Shown: positions 18,440 to 27,835, numbered from the stretch's first letter. The stretch is 64,000 nucleotides of DNA from Streptomyces eurocidicus (GCF_002891295.1 NZ_LGUI01000003.1:496001-560000), one strand, 5' to 3'. Notes: generated by a model from the letters alone, not told the origin. Made by a program: numbers and translations.

Positions 18440-19669
18440 TCACACCGCGTACCCCAACCCCGCCCGCCCCGCCCGCCCCAGCGCGGTCACCGCATGCGCC
18501 GCCGACGCCAGCGTCACATGCCGGTGCCAGCCCTTGAACGACCGTCCCGTGTAGTCCCGCATGCCCACCTGGTCGGAGATCTCCGCGAAGTCCCGGTCGA
18601 CGCGCCGCGTCATCTTGCTCAGCTGCATCAGGGCCACCGGGTGCAGCGTGGTCATGTCGGTGAGCCAGAGGGCCGTCGGCGAGGACTGGCCGTTCTCCCA
18701 CTCGCCCATGAGCCGCAGGTCTCCCACGCCCGCCTGGCCGAGGGCCCGTACGGGCCGGGGCCCGCGGGCCGGCATCCGCACCCGTACGCTCGCGGACATG
18801 CTGGTCCGCAGCGTCTCCGCGGCGTCGTGGTCCGACCACATCACCGGGCGGCGCATCCCGGCGGCCGCGCCCATGATCTGGTGGGCGGGCACCCCTTCGG
18901 CCCGGCAGCCGGGCAGCGCGGGGTCCGCGGCCGTCAGCCGGAACGTGCTGCTGACGCGCACCAGCAGCGGCACGCCCGCCTCCCGCAGCCGCCGGACGAT
19001 CGCTCCGGTGTCGGTCTCCGGCGCGTCCAGCACCAGCGGCCGCACCGGGACGCCCCAGGTGGTGAGCATGTCCAGGTAGGCGCCGACCGCGCAGTCGCCG
19101 AGGGACTCGGGGACCGTGCCGTCCGGGATGGAGGCGCGGGTCCGGCGTTCGTCGTCCTCCAGCCAGCCCTCCGACAGGTGCAGCCGCCAGTTGACCGGCG
19201 TCGCCATCTCGTCGGACGCGGCCCAGACGCCGATCGCCTGCTGCGCGTTGAGCACCTGGCCGAGCGCCGGGAAGAAGCGCCGGTCGACGCCGACGGAGTG
19301 CCGGCCGCCCTTGGGTATCACCATCGGCCGGACGACCCACGCCTGCGGCGGCGCGATCCGGCCGAGGTGGCGGACCAGCGCCTGGCGCACCGGCTCCCAG
19401 TCCCAGATGGAGCTGGAGATGAAATGGTGCATGCTCTGTTCCGTCGCCGATCCGCCGATGAGCGCGGCGATGTTCCGAATGGTTTTACGGCCCTGTCCGC
19501 CGAGCAGTCCGCGAAGGTATTCCAGGCCCTTTCGGCGCTGGTCGCTCCGGGGCAGGGTGGCGAAAAGCTCCGAACAGAGTTCGGTGAGCATCGCGTCATA
19601 GGCCCCGGCGTACTTCGGTGCGTGCGGCTGCCTTCTGACGTCGTCGGGGTACAGGGCGAGAGTGCTCAT
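18440..19669 (-). CDS. IS701-family transposase-derived protein, probably catalytically dead
   Basis: 409 residues resembling IS701-type DDE transposases: RKTIRNIAALIGGSATEQSMHHF, WDWEPVR, IPKGGRHSVGV, then VLDAPETDTGAIVRRLREAGV. Where active family members have an ID-D-T block holding the first catalytic Asp just before the KxGxxSVGV stretch, this protein has VVRPMVIP, so the Asp is gone. No terminal inverted repeats or target duplication are seen. It looks like a domesticated transposase fixed between two flavin-enzyme genes; its role could be regulatory. ATG at 19669. Confidence 0.8.
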   Translation of the reverse strand: MSTLALYPDDVRRQPHAPKYAGAYDAMLTELCSELFATLPRSDQRRKGLEYLRGLLGGQGRKTIRNIAALIGGSATEQSMHHFISSSIWDWEPVRQALVRHLGRIAPPQAWVVRPMVIPKGGRHSVGVDRRFFPALGQVLNAQQAIGVWAASDEMATPVNWRLHLSEGWLEDDERRTRASIPDGTVPESLGDCAVGAYLDMLTTWGVPVRPLVLDAPETDTGAIVRRLREAGVPLLVRVSSTFRLTAADPALPGCRAEGVPAHQIMGAAAGMRRPVMWSDHDAAETLRTSMSASVRVRMPARGPRPVRALGQAGVGDLRLMGEWENGQSSPTALWLTDMTTLHPVALMQLSKMTRRVDRDFAEISDQVGMRDYTGRSFKGWHRHVTLASAAHAVTALGRAGRAGLGYAV

Positions 19670-19780
19670 TGCGTTCCCTATCTCGGAGCTGAGGGCGAAC
19701 GGCGCGAAGTGATGCCTCCACAGTGCCGTTCCGGCCCTCCTGCCGCCTAGGTGTGTAAGTCACCTGGCGTACCGGACGGG

Positions 19781-19797
19781 TGGTGGATGTTCCACCA
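19781..19797. promoter_or_regulatory. Inverted repeat between transposase-like and oxidoreductase genes
   Basis: TGGTGGA-TGT-TCCACCA (7-bp perfect arms), with AGGTG..CACCT 20-30 bp to the left, in the divergent 364-bp gap 19670-20033. Possible operator; the rest of the gap holds no gene. Confidence 0.35.
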
Positions 19798-20033
19798 TCA
19801 CTCACCCAGCGTGAACAGAACGGCCGGTCCCTGACTCTGCGCTCCGAAAATGCCCGGAATTTACCGTTCCAGAAACGGACTTGACTGACTGCGCGCGGCC
19901 ACCGGAATAGCTCTGGAGTTACCCCGGGCGGCTGCATACCGTCCCTCCGGACACGCGATACCGGCCAAGGCCGGAAGAGGCGTGGCCGGTATCGCCCCGC
20001 ACTTCCGCGGGGCCCGCGGGGGAGGAACTTCCA

Positions 20034-21566
20034 GTGATCAGCAGACGGTCGCTCATCGGAGCAGGTGCCGGGATCGGCGCCGCCGGAGCGCTCATGGCGG
20101 GCGGCGCCGCACTGCCGGGCCGGGCGTCGGCCTTCGCGGCGGGCACGCCCTGGGCCCGCCTGCGCGAGCGCCTGACCGGCGAACTCGTCCTGCCCGCCGA
20201 CCCGTCGTACACCGTGGCCAAACAGCTCCAGCTGGCCCAGTACGACACGGTCGAGCCGCAGGCCGTCGCGTACTGCGCGACCGCGGCCGACGTCGCGGCG
20301 TGCGTGCGCTTCGCGCAGGACCACCGGATCGCCGTCGCCGCGCGCAGCGGCGGCCACAGCTTCGCGGGCTACTCGACGACCGCGGGGCTGGTCGTCGACG
20401 TGTCGCGGCTGAACACGGTCCGGCCGGGCGCCGGCACCGTCCGGCTCGGCCCCGGCGGGCAGGGCGTGGACGTGGTGCACGCCCTGGACGCGTACGGCAT
20501 CCAGGTGGCCGGGGGCACCTGCCCGACCGTCGCCGCGGGCGGCTGGCTGCTGGGCGGCGGACTCGGCCCGCACGCCCGGCGGTTCGGGATGGGCTGCGAC
20601 CGGCTGGTGTCGGCGCAGGTGGTGCTCGCCGACGGCAGCCAGGCCCGCTGCTCGGAGCGGGAGAACCCCGATCTGTTCTGGGCGCTGCGCGGCGGGGGCG
20701 GCGGGAACTTCGGCGTCGTCACCGAGTACGAGGTACGGCCCACCCGGCTGCCGTCGATGGTGGTCTTCACCCTGACGTTCGGGTGGGCGGCCGCCGCCGA
20801 GGTGATGCTCGCGTGGCAGCAGTGGATCGCGACCGGGCCCCTGGAGCTGGCCGCCGAGCTGTTCGTCCAGCTCACCACCGACGGACCCGCCGGGACCGAG
20901 CCGACGGTGCAGATCAGCGGCACCTTCGCGGGCACCTCGGCGGTGTGCGACCGGCTCCTCGACCGGCTGGTCACGGCCGCCGGGGCGCGCCCGCTCACCC
21001 GGGAGGCGACCGAACTCCCCTACCGGGAGGGGATGATGAAGATCTTCGGGTGCGCCGACCGGAGCGTTCCCGAGTGCCACCGGACCGGGTACTCCCCCCA
21101 GGCACGGCTGCCGCGCGACAACTTCGTCACCGGACGGAACCTCTACTTCACCCGGCCCTGGACCGGGCAGACCGCCAAAGAGGCCCTGCGGGCCTTCGAG
21201 GCGGACCTCCGGCCGGGGCAGTTCCGCTTCCTCGGCCTGTTCGCCTACGGCGGGAAGATCAACGATATGGACCCGAAGGCCACCGCCTTCGTCCACCGGG
21301 ACGCCCTCTTCGAGGCCGACTACCAGGTCGGCCTCACCACGCCCCGGCCCGACCGGGAGCGGCGGGACGCCGCGCAGTCCTGGGCCGACGGCGGCTACGC
21401 GGCCCTCCTCCCCTGGTCCAACCGGCGGTCGTACCAGAACTACATGGACCCCGCGCTGCGCGACTGGCGGGAGGCGTACTACGGGCAGAACTACGAGCGG
21501 CTCCGGGCGGTCAAGCGGGCCTACGACCCGTACGGCTTCTTCCGCTTCGCGCAGGGAATCGACTGA
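20034..21566 (+). CDS. Secreted (Tat) BBE-type FAD oxidoreductase
   Basis: 510 residues. The N-terminus carries a twin-arginine signal (SRRSLIGAGAGIGAAGALMAGGAALPGRASA), so export by Tat is likely. PCMH domain: ARSGGHSFAGYST with the histidyl-FAD His; GGGGGNFGVVTEYEV; BBE end YYGQNYERLRAVKRAYDPYGFFRF. The Cys of bicovalent enzymes is absent (GGGLGPHARRFG), so the flavin is probably only mono-covalently bound, unlike the paralogue at 14585. GTG at 20034 follows GGAGGAA. Substrate unknown. Confidence 0.9.
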   Translation: MISRRSLIGAGAGIGAAGALMAGGAALPGRASAFAAGTPWARLRERLTGELVLPADPSYTVAKQLQLAQYDTVEPQAVAYCATAADVAACVRFAQDHRIAVAARSGGHSFAGYSTTAGLVVDVSRLNTVRPGAGTVRLGPGGQGVDVVHALDAYGIQVAGGTCPTVAAGGWLLGGGLGPHARRFGMGCDRLVSAQVVLADGSQARCSERENPDLFWALRGGGGGNFGVVTEYEVRPTRLPSMVVFTLTFGWAAAAEVMLAWQQWIATGPLELAAELFVQLTTDGPAGTEPTVQISGTFAGTSAVCDRLLDRLVTAAGARPLTREATELPYREGMMKIFGCADRSVPECHRTGYSPQARLPRDNFVTGRNLYFTRPWTGQTAKEALRAFEADLRPGQFRFLGLFAYGGKINDMDPKATAFVHRDALFEADYQVGLTTPRPDRERRDAAQSWADGGYAALLPWSNRRSYQNYMDPALRDWREAYYGQNYERLRAVKRAYDPYGFFRFAQGID

Positions 21567-21595
21567 CGCGACGGGCGCCGCATAGGGTGCCCTAT

Positions 21596-22385
21596 GTGAC
21601 CAGTGAGTTAGTAGTGACGCACACGCTCGTCCACGGGGCGAACGGCAAGGCCATCGACGTGTACGGGCCCGCCGAGGGCGCCGGGGCCGCGCCCGTCGTC
21701 CTGCTGTGGCACGGCACGGGGCCCGACGAGCGGGCGATGCTGGCGCCCGTCGCACGGGCCGCCGCCGCCCGGGGCCTGGTCGTCTTCGTGCCGGACTGGC
21801 GCTCCGACGCGCCGGACCGCGGCCGGGCGCACCTGCTGGACTCGCTGACCCACGCCCACGACCACGCGGCCGAGCACGGCGGCGACGCCGCGCGGCTCGT
21901 GGTCGCGGGCTGGTCGGCGGGGCCGGGCCGCGGCCGGCCTCGCCACACACCCGGGCCCCGCAGGCCACCCGCGCCCCACGGCGGTCGTCGGCATCGCCGG
22001 GCGGTACGACGTCCCGGCGCGCACCACGGGCCGGGCGCCCCTCGACGACCTGGCTGAGCGGGACGGGTGGGAGGGCCCCGGCGCCGGCGGACCGGGCGCC
22101 GCGCCCGTGCCCGTACGGCTGGTGCACGGCACCCGGGACGACACCCTGGACAGCGTCTCCTCGCGGCGGTTCGCGGCGGCCCTCGGCCGGCACGGCTGGC
22201 CGGTGGGCCTGGAGGAGGTCCCGACCGACCACGCCGGGGTCGTCATGACCCGCTTCGACCCGGCGGCCGGCCACTGTGTGCCCGACACCGCGCCGCACGC
22301 GGTCGAGGGCGGCCGGACCACGGTCCGGGCGCTGCTGGAGGCGTCAAGGGGTCTTGTGCGGCCGGGAATTCTACCGCTGGTCTAG
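21596..22385 (+). pseudogene. Frameshifted alpha/beta hydrolase (dienelactone-hydrolase type) with a TTA codon
   Basis: Starts at GTG 21596 (VTSELVVTHTLVHG), reads to the nucleophile elbow VVAGWSAG, then needs a one-base shift near 21923 (G/C run GGCGGGGCCGGG) to continue as RAAAGLATHPGPAGHPRP, VVGIAGRYD and VHGTRDDTLD to the end at 22385. One extra base in that run explains it. Codon 5 is TTA (21608), so the intact gene would depend on bldA. A TAGGGT -10 lies just before the GTG (leaderless pattern). Real mutation or sequencing error cannot be separated here. Confidence 0.7.
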
Positions 22386-22536
22386 GGGATTCCGGCGAAT
22401 GTCCTCGGTTTTACTTGGAGCCCACCGCGAATGTGGTGGAATTTCCTCGGATCAGGAAGCGGCTCGGCAGCGGGCGGCGATAAAGATCCGTCCGCGGATT
22501 TCACCAGGTCGCAGGAAGCACCCTGAAGAGGACCTC

Positions 22537-22908
22537 ATGCAGGTGCCCACCCACACCATGCCGGCCCACGTCCTGTCGGCCCACTGCGTGGTCGCCTTTC
22601 CCGACGTGGTCGACATCGAGAACGCCCCGGGCATCCGCAGCGCCCTGCGCACGATCATCCAGGACCACGGCGGCAGCTGCCGCGCCCTGGTCGCCGACCT
22701 CTCCGCGTCCCGGTTCGCCACGGCGACGGCCCTCTCGGTGCTGGTCGAGGCGCGGCAGCTGGCGGCGGACGAGGGCATGGCGCTGTACGTGGTGGCCTCG
22801 GCGCCGCTGACGAGGAAGGTCTTCACGCTGACGGGGCTGCGCGAGGTGATACCGGTGTTCCGGACCCTGGAAGAGCTGCCGCGAGCGGAGCGGGGCCCCG
22901 GGTCCTGA
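22537..22908 (+). CDS. STAS-domain anti-anti-sigma-like protein
   Basis: 123 residues with STAS fold cues (VVAFPDVVDIENAPGIRSAL, LVADLSASRFATATALSVLVEA, LYVVASAPLTRKVFTLTGL). In classical anti-sigma antagonists the loop reads FMDSSGL with a phosphorylated Ser; here it is FATATAL, so the usual phospho-Ser is missing. ATG at 22537 follows GAGG. Convergent with a second STAS gene. Possibly a non-phosphorylatable antagonist or signalling scaffold. Confidence 0.82.
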   Translation: MQVPTHTMPAHVLSAHCVVAFPDVVDIENAPGIRSALRTIIQDHGGSCRALVADLSASRFATATALSVLVEARQLAADEGMALYVVASAPLTRKVFTLTGLREVIPVFRTLEELPRAERGPGS

Positions 22909-23055
22909 GCGTCCCGGCCCGGGCCCGGCGGGCCCGCGCGCGGTGTCCGCGCAGGCCGGACGTGCCGCTCCCGCCGCCTGCCCGGCCGGGGAGCGCGGCA
23001 GCGGTACGGCCGGGCCGGCGGCTTCCGGCACCCCGGCCGGGGGCGTCCGCCCCGC

Positions 23056-23427
23056 TTACGCCGGCACGCTCCCGCCCTCGCCCACGCGTCCGTACGGGAA
23101 CCCGTCGACCACCGTGAACCCGCCTTCGACCCCGGTCACCCGCAGCACCCGGAAGACCCTCGGCGCACCCCGCACCAGGCGCAACCGCCCGCCGCGCGCC
23201 AGCACCCGCTCCCGGGCCCGCAGCAGCAGCCGCAGCCCGCTCGCGTCCAGGAAGGTCACCCCGCGGAGATCGATGACGACATCCACCCGGAACCTTTCCG
23301 TCAGCGAGTCCACCCGCGGCCCCAGCTCCTGTTCCGCCAAAATATCTATTTCGCCGTGCAGTTCAATGATGATCGCCCCGCTCGCCACACGCTCACGCAT
23401 GGCGAAGGCGGGCCACTCCGCGCCCAT
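23056..23427 (-). CDS. STAS-domain anti-anti-sigma factor
   Basis: 123 residues: IIIELHGEIDILAEQEL, VVIDLRGVTFLDASGLRLLLRAR, RLVRGAPRVFRVLRVTGV. The phosphorylation loop is LDASGL: the Ser commonly phosphorylated right after the Asp is Ala, but the next Ser remains. ATG at 23427 follows GAGAGG. Such proteins bind RsbW-type anti-sigma kinases; the sigF/sigN-like genes 1.6-2.7 kb away belong to the class they control. Confidence 0.85.
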   Translation of the reverse strand: MGAEWPAFAMRERVASGAIIIELHGEIDILAEQELGPRVDSLTERFRVDVVIDLRGVTFLDASGLRLLLRARERVLARGGRLRLVRGAPRVFRVLRVTGVEGGFTVVDGFPYGRVGEGGSVPA

Positions 23428-24045
23428 GTCGCCTCTCACCGACCTCCCTCGGCCGCATATGCCGTCCACCTTTTGGTGCCCCGGCAGTACATGAATCTCA
23501 CCTACGTCGCAAAGCTGTGATCGCCGCTCATGGCATTCGGCGGTACGGCCCAGGGCGCGAGGAAGATCCGGAGGAGGAAGGGGCCGGAGGGACCGGCGGG
23601 GCGCCGACGGGGCGCCGACGGGGCCGGCGGCGAGGGGATCCGGGCCGCCCGGGAGCACTCAGGGGCTCAGGCGCGCCGCGGGACGAACGGGTGCGCGCGG
23701 GGGTGGCGCGGAAGGCGCGCGGCGAGGGGCCCGGCCGGAGCGGGGCGGTGGCGGAGAAGGCGGAGGAGAGGGGGAGTGCAGGTCGGGGGAAGCGGCATCG
23801 GGGGGACAAGCCGCTTCCCCCGGCGAGGACACGACCTCAAAGTACGGGCCGCAGTCGGGGGGAGTCGCGGCCCGGACCCCGCATGGAGGTCATGTCCCTG
23901 GCCCCGGCGGATTCCTGCCAGATCCGGGGGCCATTACCCCCCATCCTCCGCCCCCGCCGGAGCGCGACATGCGGCCGAAGGGCCCTCCTTGCCGGGCCTT
24001 TGGTCCTTAAAGGTGCCGTGAGGACACGGCCGGCGGCTGAAAATT

Positions 24046-24187
24046 CAGCCCGTCCGGCGCTTGAGGACACCGCGCGGAGCGCGGAAGGGGGCCCGGGGGC
24101 GTCAGCCCCCGGATGGGGGACCTCCCAGCGGTAGCTGGGGGAGGGAAGGGGCGGGGCTGGGGACAAAGCCCCGCGCAGCGGCACCCG
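24046..24187 (+). repeat. Dispersed GC-rich intergenic repeat, copy B (in an 868-bp gene-free gap)
   Basis: The gap 23428-24295 has no gene I can support: open frames there are Arg/Gly-rich and without ribosome sites. Its right part holds a long copy of the repeat (CAGCCCGTCCGGCGCTTGAG ... GCCCCGCGCAGCGGCACC) with an extra insert containing CCTCCCAGCGGTAGCTGGGG. A TAGACT -10-like hexamer follows, upstream of the small gene at 24296. Confidence 0.85.
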
Positions 24188-24295
24188 CATATCGTCCATA
24201 CGTACGGTTCGCCGGTTAGACTCTCGCGATCACAGCGCCGGAGGCGTCGGGAGCGACCGCCGAGGCACCGGGGACAACAGGGGAGACAGTGCGTC

Positions 24296-24460
24296 GTGGC
24301 CAAAGCGAAGAAGATCGCGCTCTACGCCGTCGGCATTTTCGTGGCCTACACCATCATCCACTCCCCCGCCCGGTCGGCCGAGCTCGTCCAGATAGGGTTC
24401 GAGGGCATCTCGGACGCCGCCAAGAGCGTCGGTGAGTTTATGACCCAGCTGATCAACTGA
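24296..24460 (+). CDS. Small conserved membrane-anchored protein
   Basis: 54 residues. GTG at 24296 follows GGGAGA. A basic start (VAKAKK) precedes one hydrophobic segment (IALYAVGIFVAYTII), then a short amphipathic tail (FEGISDAAKSVGEFMTQLIN). It lies 10 bp before the Dabb gene, so the two are co-transcribed. Function unknown. Confidence 0.65.
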   Translation: MAKAKKIALYAVGIFVAYTIIHSPARSAELVQIGFEGISDAAKSVGEFMTQLIN

Positions 24461-24470
24461 GGGTGGACCC

Positions 24471-24764
24471 GTGATCCGTCACCTCGTCCTGTTCAAGCTC
24501 AACGAGGGCGTCGAGCGCGACGACCCGCGCGTCGTCGCCGGCGTGCAGGCGTTCGAGAAGCTCGGCGGTCTGGTGCCCGAGGTGGAGTTCTGGGAGTGCG
24601 CCTGGAACATCTCGGACCGGCCGATCGCCTACGACTTCGCCATCAACTCCGCCGTCGCGGACACCGAGGCCCTCCAGCGCTACCTGGACCACCCGGCCCA
24701 TCAGGCGGGCGTCGCGCAGTGGCGCGAATTCGCCACATGGGTGATCGCCGACTACCCGTTCTGA
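24471..24764 (+). CDS. Dabb (stress-responsive A/B barrel) family protein
   Basis: 97 residues: IRHLVLFKLNEGV start, FWECAWN, YDFAINSAVADTEALQRYLDHPAHQ and FATWVIADYPF end, the dimeric alpha/beta-barrel pattern of Dabb proteins. Usually of unknown substrate, linked to stress or small aromatic compounds. GTG at 24471, 10 bp after the small membrane protein; upstream of the sigma-factor genes. Confidence 0.88.
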   Translation: MIRHLVLFKLNEGVERDDPRVVAGVQAFEKLGGLVPEVEFWECAWNISDRPIAYDFAINSAVADTEALQRYLDHPAHQAGVAQWREFATWVIADYPF

Positions 24765-25019
24765 GCGGTTCGCGGGCCCCGTCCGGCACCCCGCCGACGG
24801 CCTCGCCGGCACCTCCCCGACGCCTGGCGGGCGCCCCTCCGGCGGCCCCGGCACACCCCCGCGGCACCCCTTCGCGACACCCTTCCCAGCGGACCTCTCG
24901 CCACCCCGGCGAGGGGTCCGTTTTGCGCCAACACGGCGCCATGCGGTGCTTGCACACAGTGCACATGTCTTGTGATGCTATGACCGCTTTTGCCGGATGA
25001 GTTGACCGTGAAGGGTGGC

Positions 25020-25895
25020 GTGACCGTGTCGGCCCGTACCGTCCCCGAAGCCACGCCCGAGACCCCGCCGCGCACCGCCCCGCGCCCCGCCCCGCAGGCG
25101 GAGGAGCCCGAGCCCGACCCGGGGCCCCGCAGCCGGGGCGCGGACGCCCGGGCACTCACCCAGGTGCTCTTCAAGGAGTTCGTCACCCTCACGCCCGGCA
25201 CCGCCGAGCACACCCGCGTACGGGCCGCCCTGATCGAGGCCAACCTCCCCCTGGTGCGCTACGCCGCGGCCCGCTTCCGCAGCCGCAACGAGCCCATGGA
25301 GGACGTGGTCCAGGTCGGCACCATCGGCCTGATCAACGCGATCGACCGCTTCGACCCCGACCGCGGGGTGCAGTTCCCGACCTTCGCGATGCCGACCGTC
25401 GTCGGCGAGATCAAGCGCTACTTCCGCGACAACGTCCGCACCGTCCACGTCCCCCGCCGGCTGCACGAGCTGTGGGTGCAGGTCAACGGCGCGAGCGAGG
25501 ACCTGACGGTGCTGCACGGGCGCACGCCCACCACCGCGGAGATCGCCGAGCGGCTGCGGATCCCGGAGGAGGAGGTGCTGGCCTGCATCGAGGCCGGCCG
25601 CTCCTACCACGCCACCTCGCTGGAGGCCGCCCAGGAGGGCGACGGGCTGCCCGGCCTGCTGGACCGGCTCGGCTACGAGGACCCCGCACTCGCCGGGGTC
25701 GAACACCGTGACCTCGTGCGCCATCTGCTCGTCCAACTGCCGGAGCGCGAGCAGCGCATTCTGCTGCTGCGCTATTACAGCAATCTGACGCAGTCGCAGA
25801 TCAGTGCCGAGCTGGGCGTCTCCCAGATGCATGTGTCCCGGCTGCTCTCCCGGTCCTTCGCCCGGCTGCGGTCCGCAAATCGAATCGATGCCTAA
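25020..25895 (+). CDS. sigF: Sporulation/stress sigma factor, SigF-like
   Basis: About 291 residues. Pro/Glu-rich N-terminus, then region 2 ([40 protein letters not shown]), region 3 ([25 protein letters not shown]) and region 4 ([36 protein letters not shown]). It matches remembered S. coelicolor SigF (SCO4035), needed in late spore maturation, and is followed by a sigN-like gene as there. Starts at TTG 24990, GTG 25020 or GTG 25026 are all possible; AAGGG at 25011 supports the last two. Confidence 0.88.
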   Translation: MTVSARTVPEATPETPPRTAPRPAPQAEEPEPDPGPRSRGADARALTQVLFKEFVTLTPGTAEHTRVRAALIEANLPLVRYAAARFRSRNEPMEDVVQVGTIGLINAIDRFDPDRGVQFPTFAMPTVVGEIKRYFRDNVRTVHVPRRLHELWVQVNGASEDLTVLHGRTPTTAEIAERLRIPEEEVLACIEAGRSYHATSLEAAQEGDGLPGLLDRLGYEDPALAGVEHRDLVRHLLVQLPEREQRILLLRYYSNLTQSQISAELGVSQMHVSRLLSRSFARLRSANRIDA

Positions 25896-25989
25896 CCCTC
25901 ACGGGTGACACCCCTCCGATGTCAGTGGGCAGATATGTCGACTTGACGCTACAGCGTGTTGCCGACATGTGACATTCTGCTGGAACTGC

Positions 25990-26015
25990 GTTTGCCACAG
26001 CCCGGCCTCCGGTAT
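25990..26015 (+). promoter_or_regulatory. SigB/SigF-type promoter upstream of the sigN-like gene
   Basis: GTTT (25990-25993), a 16-bp spacer and CGGTAT (26010-26015) match the sigma-B/F consensus GTTT-N14-16-GGGTAY with one mismatch, about 80 bp before the ATG. It suggests the second sigma gene is activated by itself or by the upstream SigF-like factor. Confidence 0.5.
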
Positions 26016-26093
26016 TCAGGTGGAGGCTGAACCCCTCGGCCGTACTCTCGACCGGGGCCCGCTGTGACCCGTCCGCGACCTCAAGGGGGTGGC

Positions 26094-26927
26094 ATGTCCG
26101 TAGACCTGGGCAGCGCGAAGGTGCTCGCCAACGACGCACCGCACGCCGTGCTCGACGACTGCGAAGCCATCGACACCCGCACCCTCTCCCGCTCGCTCTT
26201 CCTGCGGCTCGCCGCGCTCGAGCGGGACAGCGCGGAGCGTACGTACGTCCGCGACACCCTGATCGAGCTCAACCTCCCCCTGGTGCGCTACGCCGCGGCC
26301 CGCTTCCGCAGCCGCAACGAACCCATGGAGGACATCGTCCAGGTCGGCACCATCGGCCTGATCAAGGCGATCGACCGTTTCGACTGCGAACGCGGGGTGG
26401 AGTTCCCGACCTTCGCGATGCCGACGGTCGTCGGGGAGATCAAGCGTTTCTTCCGTGACACCAGTTGGTCCGTGCGGGTCCCGCGCCGGCTCCAGGAGCT
26501 CCGGCTGGCCCTGACCAAGGCGAGCGACGAGCTGGCGCAGAAGCTCGACCGGTCGCCGACCGTCCCCGAACTGGCCCTGTGCCTGGGCGTCTCGGAGGAC
26601 GACGTGGTCGACGGCCTGGCCGTCGGCAACGCCTACACCGCCAGCTCGCTGGACTCCCCCTCCCCCGAGGACGACGGCGGCGAGGGCTCCCTCGCGGACC
26701 GCCTGGGTTACGAGGACAGCGCCCTGGAGGGCGTGGAGTACCGCGAGTCGCTCAAGCCGCTGCTGGCCAAGCTGCCGCCCCGCGAGCGGCAGATCATCAT
26801 GCTCCGCTTCTTCGCCAATATGACGCAGTCGCAGATCGGCGAGGAGGTCGGCATCTCCCAGATGCACGTCTCCCGGCTGCTCACACGGACGCTCTCCCAG
26901 CTCCGGGAAGGACTCATCGCGGACTGA
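26094..26927 (+). CDS. sigN: Second SigB/F-family sigma factor, SigN-like
   Basis: 277 residues; ATG at 26094 after AAGGGGGTGGC. Regions 2 to 4 are all present ([90 protein letters not shown]). Paralogue of the gene 198 bp upstream. From gene order it corresponds to S. coelicolor SigN (SCO4034), which acts in development. The region 2 DNA is almost identical to that of the upstream gene although the rest has diverged. Confidence 0.85.
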   Translation: MSVDLGSAKVLANDAPHAVLDDCEAIDTRTLSRSLFLRLAALERDSAERTYVRDTLIELNLPLVRYAAARFRSRNEPMEDIVQVGTIGLIKAIDRFDCERGVEFPTFAMPTVVGEIKRFFRDTSWSVRVPRRLQELRLALTKASDELAQKLDRSPTVPELALCLGVSEDDVVDGLAVGNAYTASSLDSPSPEDDGGEGSLADRLGYEDSALEGVEYRESLKPLLAKLPPRERQIIMLRFFANMTQSQIGEEVGISQMHVSRLLTRTLSQLREGLIAD

Positions 26928-27007
26928 ACCTCCAGGCGCCACTCCCCGTACGTCCCGGCCCCGGCCGGTGTATGTACACCTGACGGGCCGTCAGCCACAC
27001 TGGGCCG

Positions 27008-27835
27008 ATGCGACGGAAGACGATAGTCTCCGCCTCCGCCTCCGCCGGTGCCGCCGCGCTCGTCCTGGGGACACTGATGGCGGGATGCGGCGGTAGTGAC
27101 CGCGACGGCTATGTCGCGACGGGGGCCGCCGGACCCGGCTCGTCCCGCTCGGTGGACGGGGCCGTACCGCCCAGGAGCGGTGTGGAGATGGTTCCGCTGG
27201 ACAGCGGATCCGGACCGTCCGCGACACCCACCCGAAAGCCTTCGGACAACGCCCCGGCAGCTCCTTCGGACGACCCCGCGAAGGGCTCCACGGCAGCAGT
27301 CCCGCCCGCCCCGTCGAGCGCCCCAGGGCCGCCGAAGACCTCGGCAGGACCCTCCGGTCACGCCTCGCCCCACCCCGGGAGACCACCCGGTGGCGGCACG
27401 GGCGGCGGACACTCCCCCTCGGGACCCCGCCCCGGTCCGGGCGACGACCGCCCGCCGGAGCCTCCGGCCTCCCCCTCCGTACCGAGCGGTGATCCCGCAC
27501 CCGGCCGTCCCGCGCGACTGCTCGTCGGCACCCCGCGCCGGGAGCCCGACGAGGGCCGTCGCTGGTGCGAGCGGGTCACCGTTCCCCTCCAGAACACCGG
27601 CGGCCGCACGGTGACCGCCGGAACGATCACCTTCGGCACCCATGTCATCGGCCCGCTCGGCATCGACTGGGCAACCGTGCGGTCCACCGCGCCGCTTCCC
27701 GTGCCCCTCGCGGCGGGAGAGCGCGCGGAGCCGGCCTGGACGGTCTGCGTCGACGCCTGGCGGGTGCCGCTGGGCTGGCACGTAGAGACGCGGGACGTCT
27801 CGGCCGACGCGGGCCCTGACCGGGCCGGGGACTAA
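27008..27835 (+). CDS. Secreted lipoprotein, Pro/Ser-rich
   Basis: 275 residues. Signal peptide with lipobox LMAGC (lipidated Cys27), a disordered Pro/Ser/Gly linker (about 50-170), and a C-terminal beta-rich domain (RLLVGTPRREPDEGRRWCERVTVPLQNTG, GTITFGTHVIGPLGIDW, WTVCVDAWRVPLGWHVET) with a probable Cys pair. Placed just after the sigma factors; exported to the membrane surface. Function unknown. Confidence 0.82.
   Translation: MRRKTIVSASASAGAAALVLGTLMAGCGGSDRDGYVATGAAGPGSSRSVDGAVPPRSGVEMVPLDSGSGPSATPTRKPSDNAPAAPSDDPAKGSTAAVPPAPSSAPGPPKTSAGPSGHASPHPGRPPGGGTGGGHSPSGPRPGPGDDRPPEPPASPSVPSGDPAPGRPARLLVGTPRREPDEGRRWCERVTVPLQNTGGRTVTAGTITFGTHVIGPLGIDWATVRSTAPLPVPLAAGERAEPAWTVCVDAWRVPLGWHVETRDVSADAGPDRAGD

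Noticed and set aside
23428..24295. Several open frames of 90-200 codons
   Set aside because: Arg/Gly/Pro-rich translations, no ribosome sites and no recognisable motifs; part of the stretch is the dispersed repeat.
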